A DNA stretch of 64,000 nt from Aristolochia californica (lineage: Eukaryota > Streptophyta > Magnoliopsida > Piperales > Aristolochiaceae), in NCBI GenBank assembly GCA_029961685.1, contig JARWKL010000014.1:19664452-19728451 (forward strand), in the 5' to 3' direction. Within the stretch, counting starts at the first letter, position 1; every line of letters begins with the position of its first letter. Shown piece by piece: positions 13,501 to 25,899 of the stretch. The position numbers and the translations under genes were made by a program. The notes beneath the pieces are model-generated. The model ran no database searches, was not told the origin of the DNA, and worked only from the letters and a program-made list of their open reading frames with translations.

Positions 13501-15489
13501 ATTCCACTAGTACAACCCCATATAGCTTGGTGGCAATTTTATATGAATGATATTCCTAATTGATCCTAACATGTTTTAATTGTGGTGGATATGCATGCCA
13601 GAAACATGTTGAAGATGCAAATGAACTAATGATCCAAAAAATTCTAGGAGTAGAAAAATTCAAAATTCTCAAGTTAACGTGTGGTGGGATATTTACCAGA
13701 GCCAAGCAACCCACTTTTTGCCTATTTTAAAAAAATCTGACCTAAAAACTCCGAAATAATTTTTGGAATTATCTCTCTCGGTATTTGTGCATTTCTAATT
13801 TGGAAGTTCAATTTTTTTTTCAAACTTGTGTTTTTCACTCTCCCAGTGTTCTCGTAAACAAAAAGATAAGGCAAATATAGATTACAATGAAATGGAAATT
13901 TTAAGGTTTATGTATGCAAAAGAATTTGAAAATTTTAATAAATGTGAGTGAAGAAAGTTATTTTCAGACACTAAAAATGAACACCAAAGTTTTGGTATCT
14001 ACGTTGAGGAAATTCCACTAGTACAACCCCAGCTAATTTGGTGGGAATTTTATAAGAAAGAGATTCCCGATTGATCCTAACATGTTTTAAATTTGGTGGA
14101 TATGCGTGGCAGAAACATGTTGAAGATGCAAATGACCCAATGATCCAAAAATTTCGAGTAGAAAAAATTAAAATTCTCAAGTGAACATGCGGTGGGATAT
14201 TTACCAGAGCCAAGCAAACCACTTTTTGCCTATTTAACAAAAAGCGGACAAAAAAAAAAACAGAGACTTTTTTGAACTATCTCTCTCAGCATTTGGGCAT
14301 TTCCATTTTGGTTGTTCAATTTTTTTTCAAACTTGAAGTTTTCACTCTCCCAGTTTTCTCGTAAACAAAAAGATAAGGTAAATATAGATCACAACAAAAT
14401 GGAAATTTTGGAGTTTATGTATGGAAAATAAATTGAAAACTATATAAATGTGAGTTAAGAAAGTTATTTTCGCGCACTAAAAATGAACACCAAAGTTTTG
14501 CTATCCACGTTGGGGAAATTCCCCTAGTACAACCCTAGATAGCTTGGTGGGGATTTTATAGGAAAGAGATTCCTAATTGATCCTAACATGTTTTAAATGT
14601 GGTGGATGTGCATGCTAGATTCATGTTAAAGATGCAAATGACATAATGATTAAAACATTTCGTGTAGAAAAATTAAAATTTTCAAGTTAACACGCGTTGG
14701 GATATTTACCAGAGCCAAAATACCCACTTTTTGCCTATGTTACAAAAAGCGGATCTAAAAAATCAACGATACTTTTTGGAATTATCTCTCTCAGCATTTG
14801 TGCATTTCCATTTTGGATGTTCAATATTTTTTTTCAAACTTGAGTTTTCGCCTCTCATAGTTTTCTCGTAAACAAAAAGATAAGGCAAATATATATCACA
14901 ACAAAATGGAAATTTTAGTGTTTATGTATGCAAAAGAATTTGAAAACTATAATTAATGTGAGTGAACGAAGTTATTTTCGCTCCCTAAAAATGAACACCA
15001 ATGTTTTGTTATCCACATTGGGGAAATTCCACTAGTACAACCATAGATAGCTTGGTGGGAATTTTATAAGAAAGAAATTCCAAATTGATCCTAACATGTT
15101 TTAAATGTGGTGGATATGCATGCCAGAAACATGTTGAAGATGCAAATGACCTAATGATCCAAAAATTTGAAGGAGTTGAAAAAATTAAAATTCTCAAGTT
15201 AACATGCGGTGGGATATTTACCAGAGCCTACCAACCCACTTTTAGCCTATTTTAATAAAAGCGGACAAAAAAAAACCAAGATACTTTTTGGAATTACCTC
15301 TCTCAGCATTTGTGCATTTCCACTTTGGATGTTCAATTTTTTTTTTCGAACTTGACTTTTTCACTCTTCCAGTTTTCTCGTAAACAAAAAGATAAGACAA
15401 ATATAGATCACAACAAAATGGAAATTTTAGAATTTATATATGCAAAAGAATTTTAAAACTATAATAAATGCGAGTGAAGAAAGTTATTT

Positions 15490-16510
15490 TCACGTACTAA
15501 AAATGAACACCAAAGTTTTGTTATCCACGTTGGGGAAATTCCACTAGTACAACCCCAGATAGCTTGGTGGGAATTTTATAAGAAAGAGATTCCTAATTGA
15601 TCCTAACATTTTTTAATTGTGGTGGATATGCTTGCAAAAAACCTGTTGAAGAAGCAAATGACCTAATGATCTAAATATTTTAAGGAGTAGAAAAAATTAA
15701 AATTCTCAAGTTAACATGCGGTGGGATATTTACCAGAGCCAAACAACCCACTTTTTGCCTATTTTACAAAAAACGGACCTAAAAAATCCTCGATACTTTT
15801 TGGAATTATCTCTCTCAGCATTTGTGCATTTCTATTTTGGATGTTCAATTTTTTCTTTCAAGCTTGAGTTTTTCACTCTCCAAGTTTTCTCGTCAACAAA
15901 AAGATAAGGCAAATATAGACCACAACAAAAAGAAAATTTGGGAGTTTATGTATGCAATAGAAATTGAAACTTATAAGAAATGTGTGTGAAGAAAAAAATT
16001 TTCATGCACTCAAAATGAACACCAAAGTTTTGTTATCCACGTTGGGGAAATTCCACTAGTACAACCCCAGATAGCTTGGTGGGAATTTTATAAGAAAGAG
16101 ATTCCTAATTGATCCTAACATTTTTTAATTGTGGTGGTTATGCTTGCAAAAAACATGTTGAAGATGCAAATGACCTAATGATCTAAAAATTTTAAGGAGT
16201 AGAAAAAATTAAAATTCTGAAGTTAACATGCGGTGGGATATTTACCAGAGCCAAACAACCCACTTTTTGCCTATTTTACAAAAAGTGGACCTAAAAAATC
16301 ACAGATACTTTTTGGAATTATCTCTCTCAGCATTTGTGCATTTCTATTTTGGATGTTCAATTTTTTCTTTCAAGCTTGAATTTTTCACTCTCCCAGTTTT
16401 CTCGTCAACAAAAAGATAAGGCAAATATAGACCACAACAAAAAGAAACTTTGAGAGTTTATGTATGCAATAGAATTTTAAACCTATAATAAATGTGTGTG
16501 AAGAAAAATA
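15490..16510. repeat. Two adjacent near-identical monomers
   Basis: Units at about 15,490-16,000 and 16,000-16,510 share rare variants not seen together elsewhere: 'aacattttttaattgtgg', 'gcttgcaaaaaac', 'atttctattttgg', 'cttgtcaac'-like changes and 'gaccacaacaaaaagaaa'. Equivalent sites are 512 bp apart (15,716 and 16,228). This is a recent single-monomer duplication. Confidence 0.85.
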
Positions 16511-19500
16511 TTTTCATGCACTCAAAATGAACACCAAAGTTTTGTTATCCACGTTGGGGAAATTCCACTAGTACAACCCTAGATACCTTGGTGGGAATTT
16601 TATACGAAAGAGATCCCTAATTGAGCTTAACTTCTTTTAAATGTGGTGGATATGCATGCCAAAAACTTGTTGAAGATACAAATGCCCAAATGATCTAAAA
16701 ATTTTGAGGAGTAGAAAAAATTAAAATTTTCAAGTTAACATGTGGTGCGATATTTATGAGAGCCAAACAACCCACATTTTGCCTATTTTACCAAAAGCAT
16801 ACATAAAAAATCACAGATACTTTTTGGAATTATCTCTCTCAGCATTTGTGTATTTCCTTTATGGATGTTCAATTTTTTTTTTTCAAATTTGAGTTTTTCA
16901 CTCTCCAAGTTTTCTCGAAAAAAAAATGATAAGGCAAATATAGATCAGAACAAAATCAAAATTTTAGAGTTTATGTATGCAAAAGAATTTGAAAACTGTA
17001 ATAAATGTGAGTGAAGAAAATTATTTTCACGTACTAAAAATGAACACCATAGTTTTGTTATCCACGTTGGGGAAATTCCAATAGTACAACCCGAGATAGC
17101 TTGGTGGGAATTTTATAAGAAGGAGATTCCTAATTGATCTTAACATGTTTTAAATGTGGTGGATATGCATGCCAGAAACATGTTTAAGATGCAAATGTCC
17201 CAATGATCCAAAAATTTCACGGAGTAGAAAAAATTAAAAATCTCAAGTTAACATGCGGTGGGATATTTACCAGAGCCGAGCAACCTACTTTTTGCCTATT
17301 TTACAAAAAGGCGACCAAAAAAAGCCTAGATACATTTTGGGATTATCTCTCTCATCATTTGTGCATTTCCATTTTGGATGTCCAATTTTTTTTTTCAATC
17401 TTGAATTTTTCACTCTCCCAGTTTTCTCGTAAACAAAAAGATAACGCAAATATAGATCACAACAAAATGGAAATTTTAGAGTTTATGTATGCAAAAGAAT
17501 TTGAAAACTGTAATCAATGTGGGTGAAGAAAGTAATTTTCACGCACTAAAAATGAACACCAAAGTTTTGTTATCCACGTTGAAGAAATTCCACAAGTACA
17601 ACCCTAGATAGCTTGGTGGGAATTTTATAAGAAAGAGATCCCTAATTGATCCTAACATGTTTTAAATGTGGTGGATATGCATGCTAGAAACATGTTGAAG
17701 ATGCAAATGACCTAATGATCCAAAAATTTCAAGGAGTAGAAAAAATTAAAATTTTCAATTTAACGTGCGGCGGGATATTTACCTGAGCCAAACAACCCAC
17801 TTTTTGCCTATTTTACAAAAACCGGACCTAAAAAATCCCAGATACTTTTTGGAATTATCTCTCTCAGCATTTGTGCATTTCCAATTTGGATGTTCAATTT
17901 TTTTTTTTTCAAACTTGAGTTTTTCACTCTCCAGGTTTTCTCGTAAACAAAACGATAATGCAAATATAGATCACAAAAAAATGGAAATTTTAGAGTTTAT
18001 GTATGCAAAAAATTTGAAAACTATAATAAATGTGAGTCAAGAAAGTTATTTTCACGCACTAAAAATGAACACCAAAGTTTTGTTATCCACGTTGAGGAAA
18101 TTCCACTAATACAACCCCACATAACTTGGTGGGAATTTTATAAGAAAGAGATTGCTAACTCATCCTAACGTGTTTTAAATGTGGTGGATATGCATACCAG
18201 AAACATGTTGAAGATGCAAATGACCAAATGATCTAAAAATTTCGAGTAGAAAAAATTAAAATTCTCAAGTTACCATGCGGTGGGATATTTACCTGAACAA
18301 AACAACCCACTTTTTGCCTATTTTACAAAAAGCGGACCTAAAAAATCCCAAATACTTTTTGGAATTATCTCTCTCAGCATTTGTACATTTCCATTTTGGA
18401 TTTTCAATATTTTTTTTCAAACTTGAGTTATTCACTTTCTCAGTTTTCTCCTCAAAAAAAAGTTCAGGCAAATATAAATCACAACAAAATAGAAATTTTA
18501 GAATCTATGTATGCAAAACAATTTGAAAACTATAATAAAGGTGAGATAAGAAAGTTATTTTCACGCACTAAAAATGAACACCAAAGTTTTGTTATCCACG
18601 TTGGGAAAATTCCACTAGTACAACCACAGATAGCATGGTGGAATTTTATTAGAAAGAGATTCCTAATTGATACTAAATAGTTTTAAATGTGGGGGAAATG
18701 CATGCCGGAAACATGTTGAAGATGCTGATGACCTAATGATCCAAAAATTTCAAGGAGTAGAAAGAATTCAAATTCTCATGTTAACGTGCGGTGGGATATA
18801 TACTAGAGCCAAAACAACCCACTTTTTGCCTATATTACAAAAAATGGACCTAAAAAATCACAAATACTTTTTGGAATTATCTCTCTCAGTATTTGTGTAT
18901 TACCATTTTGGATGTTAAATTTTTTTTTTCAAACTTGAGTTTTTTCACTCTCCCAGTTTTCTCTTAAACAAAAGGATAAGGTAAATATAGATAACAACAA
19001 AATGGAAATTTAAGAGTTTATGTATGCAAAAGAATTTGAAGACTATAATAAATGTGAGTGATGAAAGTTATTTTCACGCACTAAAATTGAACACCAATGT
19101 TTTGCTATCCACGTTGGGGAAATTCCCCTAGTACAACCCTAGATAGCTTGGTGGGAATTTTATTAGAAAGGGATTCCTATTTGATCCTCACATGTTTTAA
19201 ATGTGGGGGATATGCATGCTAGAAACATGTAGAAGATGCAAATGACTTAATGATCCAAAAATTTCGAGTAGAAAAAATTAAAATTCTCTAGTTAACGTGG
19301 GTTGGGATATTTGCCAGAGCAAAACAACCCACTTTTTTCCTATTTTAAAAAAAGCAGATCTAAAAAATCACAGACACTTTTTGGAATTATCTCTCTCAGC
19401 ATTTTTGCATTTCCATTTTGGATATACAATTTTTTTTCAATCTTGAGTTTTTCACTCTCCCTATTTTCTCGTAAACAAAAAGATAAGGAAAATATACATC

Positions 19501-19549
19501 ACAACAAAATGGTAATTTTAGAGTTTATGTATGCAAAAGAATTTGAAAA

Positions 19550-22500
19550 CTATAATAAATGTGAGTAAAAAGAGTTATTTTCACGCACTAAAAATGAACA
19601 ACAAAGTTTTTTATCCACGTTGGGGAAATTCCACTAGTACAACCCCAGATAGCTTGGTGGGAAATTTATAAGAAAGAGATTCCTAATTAATCCTAACATG
19701 TTTTAATTGTGGTCATGCCAGAAACATGTTGAAGATGCAAATGACCTAAAGATACAAAAAATTCTAGGGGTAGAAAAAATTAAAATTCTCTAGTTAACGT
19801 GCGGTGGGATATTTACTAGAGCCAAACAACCCACTTTTTGCCTATTTTAGAAAAAGCCGACCTAAAAAATCGCAGATACTTTTTGGAATTATCTCTCTTA
19901 GCATTTGTGCATTAACATTTTGGTTGTTCTATTTTTTTTTCAAACTTGAATTTTTCACTCTCCTAGTTTTCTCGTAAACAAAAACATAAGGCAAATATAA
20001 ATCATAACAAAATAGAAATTTTAGAGTTTATGTATGCAAAAGAATTTGAAAACTATAATAAATTTGAGTGAAGAAAGTTATTTTTACGCACTGAAAATGA
20101 ACACCAAAGTTTCGTTATACATGTTGGGGAAATTTCACTTGTACAACCCCAGATAGCATGGTGGGAATTTTATAAGATAGAGATTCCTAATTGATCCTAA
20201 CATGTTTTAAAAGTGGTGGATATGCATGTCAGAAACATGTTGAAGATGCAATTGACCTAATGATCCAAAAATTTCAAGGAGTAGAAAAAATTAAAATTCT
20301 CAAGTTACCGTGCGGTGGGATATTTACTAGAGCCAAACAACCCACTTTTTGCCTATTTTAAAAAAACCCGACCTTAAAAATCACAAATTCTTTTTGGAAT
20401 TATCTCTCTCAGCATTTGTGCATTACCTTTTTTGATGTTCAATTTTTTTTTCAAACTTGAGTTTTTCACTCTCCCATTTTTCTCGTAAACAAAAAGATAA
20501 GGCAAATATAGATCATAACAAAATAGAAATTTTCGAGTTTATGTATGCAAAAGAATTTGAAAATATAATAAATTTAAGTGAAGAAAATTATTTTCACACA
20601 CTAAAAATGAACACCAAAGTTTTGTTATACACGTTGGGGAAATTCTACTAGTACAACCCAAAATAGCATGGTGGGAATTTTATAAGAAAGAGATTGCTAA
20701 TTGATCCTTACATGTTTTAAATGTGGTGGATATGCATGCCAGAAACATGTTCAAGATGCAAATGACCTAATGATCCAAAAATTTCAAGGAGTAGAAAAAA
20801 TTAAAATTCTCAAGTTAACGTGCAGTGGGATATTTACCAGAGCCAAACAACCCAATTTTTCCCTATTTTATAAAAAGTGGACCTTAAAAATCACAGATAC
20901 TTTTTGGAATTATCTCTCTCAGCATTTGTACATTTCGATTTTGGATGTTCAATTTTTTTTTCAAACTTGAGTTTTTAGTTCTCCCAGTTTTCTTGTAAAC
21001 AAAAAATTAAGGCAAATATTGTTCACAAAAAATGGAAATTTTAGAGTTTATGGATGCAAAAGAATTTGAAAACTATAATAAATGTGAGTGAAGAAAGTTA
21101 TTTTCACGCACTAAAAATGAACACGAAAGTTTTTTTATCTACGTTGGGGAAATTCCACTAGTACAACCCAAGATAGCTTGGTGGGAATTTTATAAGAAAA
21201 AGATTCCTAATTGATTCTATCATATTTTAAATGTGGTGGATATGATGCCAGAAACATGTTGAAGATGCAGATAACCTAATGATGCAAAAATTTCAAGGAG
21301 TAGAAAGAATTAGAATTCTCAAGTTAACGTGCGGTAGGATATTTACTATAGGCAAAAAATCCAATATACTTTTTGGAATTATCTCTCCCAGCATTTGTGC
21401 ATTTCCATTTTGGATGTTCAATTATTTTTTTCAAACTTATATTTTTTCACTCTCCCGGTTTTCTCGTAAACAAAAAGATAAGGCAAATATAGATCACAAC
21501 AAAATGGAAATTTTAGAGTTTATATATGCAAAAGAATTTGAAACCTATAATAAATGTGAGTGAAGAAAGTTATTTTCACGCACTAAAAATGAACACCAAA
21601 GTTTTGTTATCCACGTTGGGAAAATTCCACTAATACAACCACAGATAGCATGGTGGAATTTTATTAGAAAGAGATTCCTAATTGATCCTAACATGTTTTA
21701 TATGTGGGGGATATGCATGCCAGAAACATGTTGAAGATGGAGATGAACTAATGATCCAAAAATTTCGAGTAGAAAGAATTAAAATTTTCTTGTTAACGTG
21801 CGGTGGGATATTTACCAAACCCAAACAACCCAATTTTTGCCTATTTTATAAAAAATGGACCTAAAAAATGACAGATACTTTTTGGAATTACCTCTCCCAG
21901 TATTTGTGCATTACCATTTTGGGTGTTCAATTTTTTTTTTCAAATTGAGTTTTTTCACTCTCCCAGTTTTCTCGTAAACAAAAAGATAAGGCAAATATAG
22001 ATCACAACAAAATGGAAATTTGAGAGTTTATGTATGAAAAAGAATTTGAAAACTATAATAAATGTGAGTGATGAAAGTTATTTTCACGCACTAAAACTGA
22101 ACTCCAAAGTTTTGTTATCCACGTTGGGCAAATTCCACTAGTACAACCCATGATAGCTTGGTGGGAATTTTATAAGAAAGAGATCCCTAATTGATCCTAA
22201 CATGTTTTAAATGTGGTGGATATGCATGCCAGAAACATGTTGAAGATGCAAATGACCTAATGATCCAAAAATTTCAAGTAGTAGAAAAAATTAAAATTCT
22301 CAAGTCAACGTGCGGTCTGATATTTACCAGAGCGAAACAACCCACTTTTCCCTATTTTACAAAAAGCGGAACTAAAAAATCACAGATTCTTTTTGAAATT
22401 ATCTCTGTCAGCATTTGTGCATTTCCATTTTGGATGTTCAATTTTTTTTTTCAAACATGAGTTTCTTCACTCTCCCGGTTTTCTCGTAAACAAAAAGATA

Positions 22501-25500
22501 AGGCAAATATAGATCACAACAAAATGGAAATTTTAGAGTTTATGTATGCAAAAGAATTTGAAACCTATAATAAATGTGAGTGAAGAAAGTTATTTCACGC
22601 ACTAAAAATGAACACCAAAGTTTTGTTATCCACGTTGGGAAAATTCCACTAATACAACCACAGATAGCATGGTGGAATTTTATTAGAAAGAGATTCCTAA
22701 TTGATCCTAACATGTTTTAAATGTGGGGGATATGCATGCCAGAAACATGTTGAAGATGCAGATTACCAAATGACCCAAAATTTTGAAGGAGTAGAAAGAA
22801 TTAAAATTCTCATGTTAACGTGCGGTTAGATATATACCAGAGCCAAACAACCCACTTTTTTCCTATTTTATAAAAAATGGACCTTAAAAATCATGGATAC
22901 TTTTTGGAATTCTCTCCCAGTATTTGTCTATTACCATTTTGGGCGTTCAATTTTTTTTTTTCAAACTCGAGTTTTCTCATAAACAAAAAGATAAGGCAAA
23001 TATATATCACAACAAAATGGAAATTTAAGAGTTTATGTATGCAAAACAATTTGAAAACAATAATAAATGTGAGTGATGAAAGTTATTTTCACGCACTAAA
23101 ACAGAACACCAAAGTTTTGTTATCCACGTTGGGGAAATTCCACTAGTATAGCCCCAGATAACTTGGTGGGAATTTTATAAGAAAGAGATTCCTAATTGAC
23201 CCTAACATGTTTTAAATGTGGTGGATATCCATGCCAGAAACATGTTTAAGATGCAAATGACCTAATGATCCAAAAATTTCAAGGAGTAGAAAAAATTAAA
23301 ATTCTCAAGTCAACGTGCGGTCGGATTGTTACCAGAGCGAAACAACCCACTTTTTCCCTATTTTACAAAAAGCGGAACTAAAAAATCATAGATACTTTTT
23401 GAAATTATCTCTCTCAGCATTTGTGAATTTCCATTTTGGATGTTCAATTTTTTTTTTTCAAACTTGAGTTTTTCACTCTCCCAGTTTTCTCGTAAACAAA
23501 AAGATAAGGCAAATGTAGATCACAACAAAATGGAAATTTTAGAGTTTATGTATGCCAAAGAATTTGAAAACTATAATAAATGTGAGTGAAGAAAGTTATT
23601 TTCACACACCAAAGTTTTGTTATCCACGTTGGGGAAATACCACTTGTATAACCCCAGATAGCTTGGTGGGAATTTTATAAGAATGATATTCCTAATTGAT
23701 CCTAAGAAGTTGTAAATGTGGTGGATATGCAAGCTAGAAACATGTTGAAGATGCAAATGACCTAATAATCCAAACATTTTGAATAGAAAAAATTAAAATT
23801 CTCTAGTTAACGTGCGGTGGGATATTTACTTGAGCCAAACAACCCACTTTTTGCCTGTTTTACAAAAGGCGGACCTAAAAAATCTCAGATACGTTTTGGA
23901 ATTATCTCTCTCAGCATGTAATCATTTCAATTTTGGATGTTCAATTTTTTTTTCTAACTTGAGTTTTTCACTCTCCCAGTTTTCTCGTAAACAAAAAGAT
24001 GAGGAAAATATAAATCACAACAAAATGGAAATTTTAGAGTTTATTTATGCAAAAGAATTTGAAAACTAGAATTAATGTGAGTGAAGAAAGTTATTTCCAT
24101 ACACAAAAAATGAACACCAAAGTTTTGTTATCCACGTTAGGGAAATTCCACTAGTACAACCCCAGATAGCTTGCTGGGAATTTTATAAGAAAGAGATTCC
24201 TAATTGATCCCAACATGTTTTAAATGTGGATCATATGTTTGCTGCAAACATGTTGAAGATGGAAATGACCTAATGATCCAAAAATTTCAATGAGTAGAAA
24301 ATATTAAAATTCTCAAGTTAACGAGCGGTGGGATATTTACCAGAGCCAAAATACCCAGCTTTTGCCTATTTAACAAAAAGCCAACCTAAAAAATCATACT
24401 TACTTTTTGAATTATCTCTCTTAGCATTTGTGCAATTCCATTTTGGATGTACGATTTTTTTTTCAAACTTGAGTTTTTCACTCTCCCTGTTTTCTCCTAA
24501 ACAAAAAGATAACCCAAATATAGATCACAACAAACTTGAAATTTTAGAGATTATGTATGCAAAATAATTTGAAAACTATAATAAATGTCAGTGAAGAAAG
24601 TTTATTTTCACGCACTAAAAATGAACACCAAAGTTTTGTTATCCACGTTGGGGAAATTCCACTAGTACAACCCCACATAGCTTGGAGTGAATTTTATGTG
24701 AAAGAGAATCCTAATTGATCCTAACATGTTTTAAATGTGGTGGATATGCATGCCAAAAACATGGTGAAGATGCAAATGACCTAATGACCCAAAAATTTCT
24801 AGGAGTAGAAAAAATTAAAATTCTCAAGTTAGCGTGCGTTGTGATATTTACTAGAGCCAAACAACCCACTTTTTTCCTATTTTACAAAGAGCGGACCTAA
24901 AAAATCACAGATACTTTTTGGAATTATCTCTCTTAGCATTTGTGCATTTCCATTTTGGATATTCAATTTTTTTTTTTCAAATTGAGTTTTTCTCTTTCCC
25001 AGTTTTCTTGTAAACAAAAAATTAAGGCAAATATTGATCACAAAAAAAAGGAAATTTTAGAGTTTATGGATGCAAAAGAATTTGAAAACTATAATAATTG
25101 TGAGTGAAGAAAGTTATTTTCACGCACTAAAAACTGAACACCAAAGTTTTGTTATCCACGTTCGGGAAATTCCACTAGTACAACCCCAGATAGCTTGGTG
25201 GGATTTTTATAAGAAAGAGATTCCTAATTGATCCTAACATATTTTAAATGTGGTGGATATGATGCCAGAGACATGTTGAAGATGCAGAGGACCTAATGAT
25301 CCAAAAATTTTAAGGAGTAGAATGAATTAAAATTCTCAAGTTAACGTGCGGTGGGACATTTACCTGAGCCAAACAACCCACTTTTTGCCTATTTTAAAAA
25401 AAGCGGTCCTAAAAAATCTCAGATACATTTTGGAATTATCTCTCTCAGCATTTGTACATTTCAATTTTGGATGTTCAATTTTTTTTTTTCAAACTTGGCT

Positions 25501-25650
25501 TTCTCACTCTCCCAGTTTTCTCATAAACAAAAAGATAAGGCAAATATAAATAACCACAAAATGGAAATTTTAGAGTTTATGTATGCAAAATAATTTGAAA
25601 ACTATAATAAATGTGAGTGAAGAATGTTATTTTCACGCACTAAAAATGAA
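19550..25650. repeat. Multi-monomer block, paralogue of 0-6.2 kb
   Basis: Second copy of the block starting the window. It contains one extra monomer at about 19.75-20.25 kb and a duplicated dimer (21.4-22.4 and 22.46-23.5 kb), and lacks about three monomers present in the first copy. Confidence 0.8.
21335..21375. repeat. Monomer with ~50-bp internal deletion
   Basis: The segment normally reading 'gagccaaacaacccac' through the 'gcggacc' box is missing; 'tttactata' joins 'ggcaaaaaatcc'. Confidence 0.7.
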
Positions 25651-25899
25651 CACCAAAGTTTTGTTATCCACGTTGGGGAAATTCCACTAGTACAACCCCA
25701 TATAGCTTGGTGGGAATTTTATAAGAAAGAGATTCCTAATTGATCCTAAAATGTTTTGAATTTGATGGATATGCATGCAAGAAACACGTTGAAGATGAAA
25801 ATGGCCTAATGATCCAAAATTTTCAAGGAGTAGAACAAATTAAAATTCTCAAGTTAACGTGCGGTGGGATATTTACTGGAGCAAAACAACCCACTTTTT

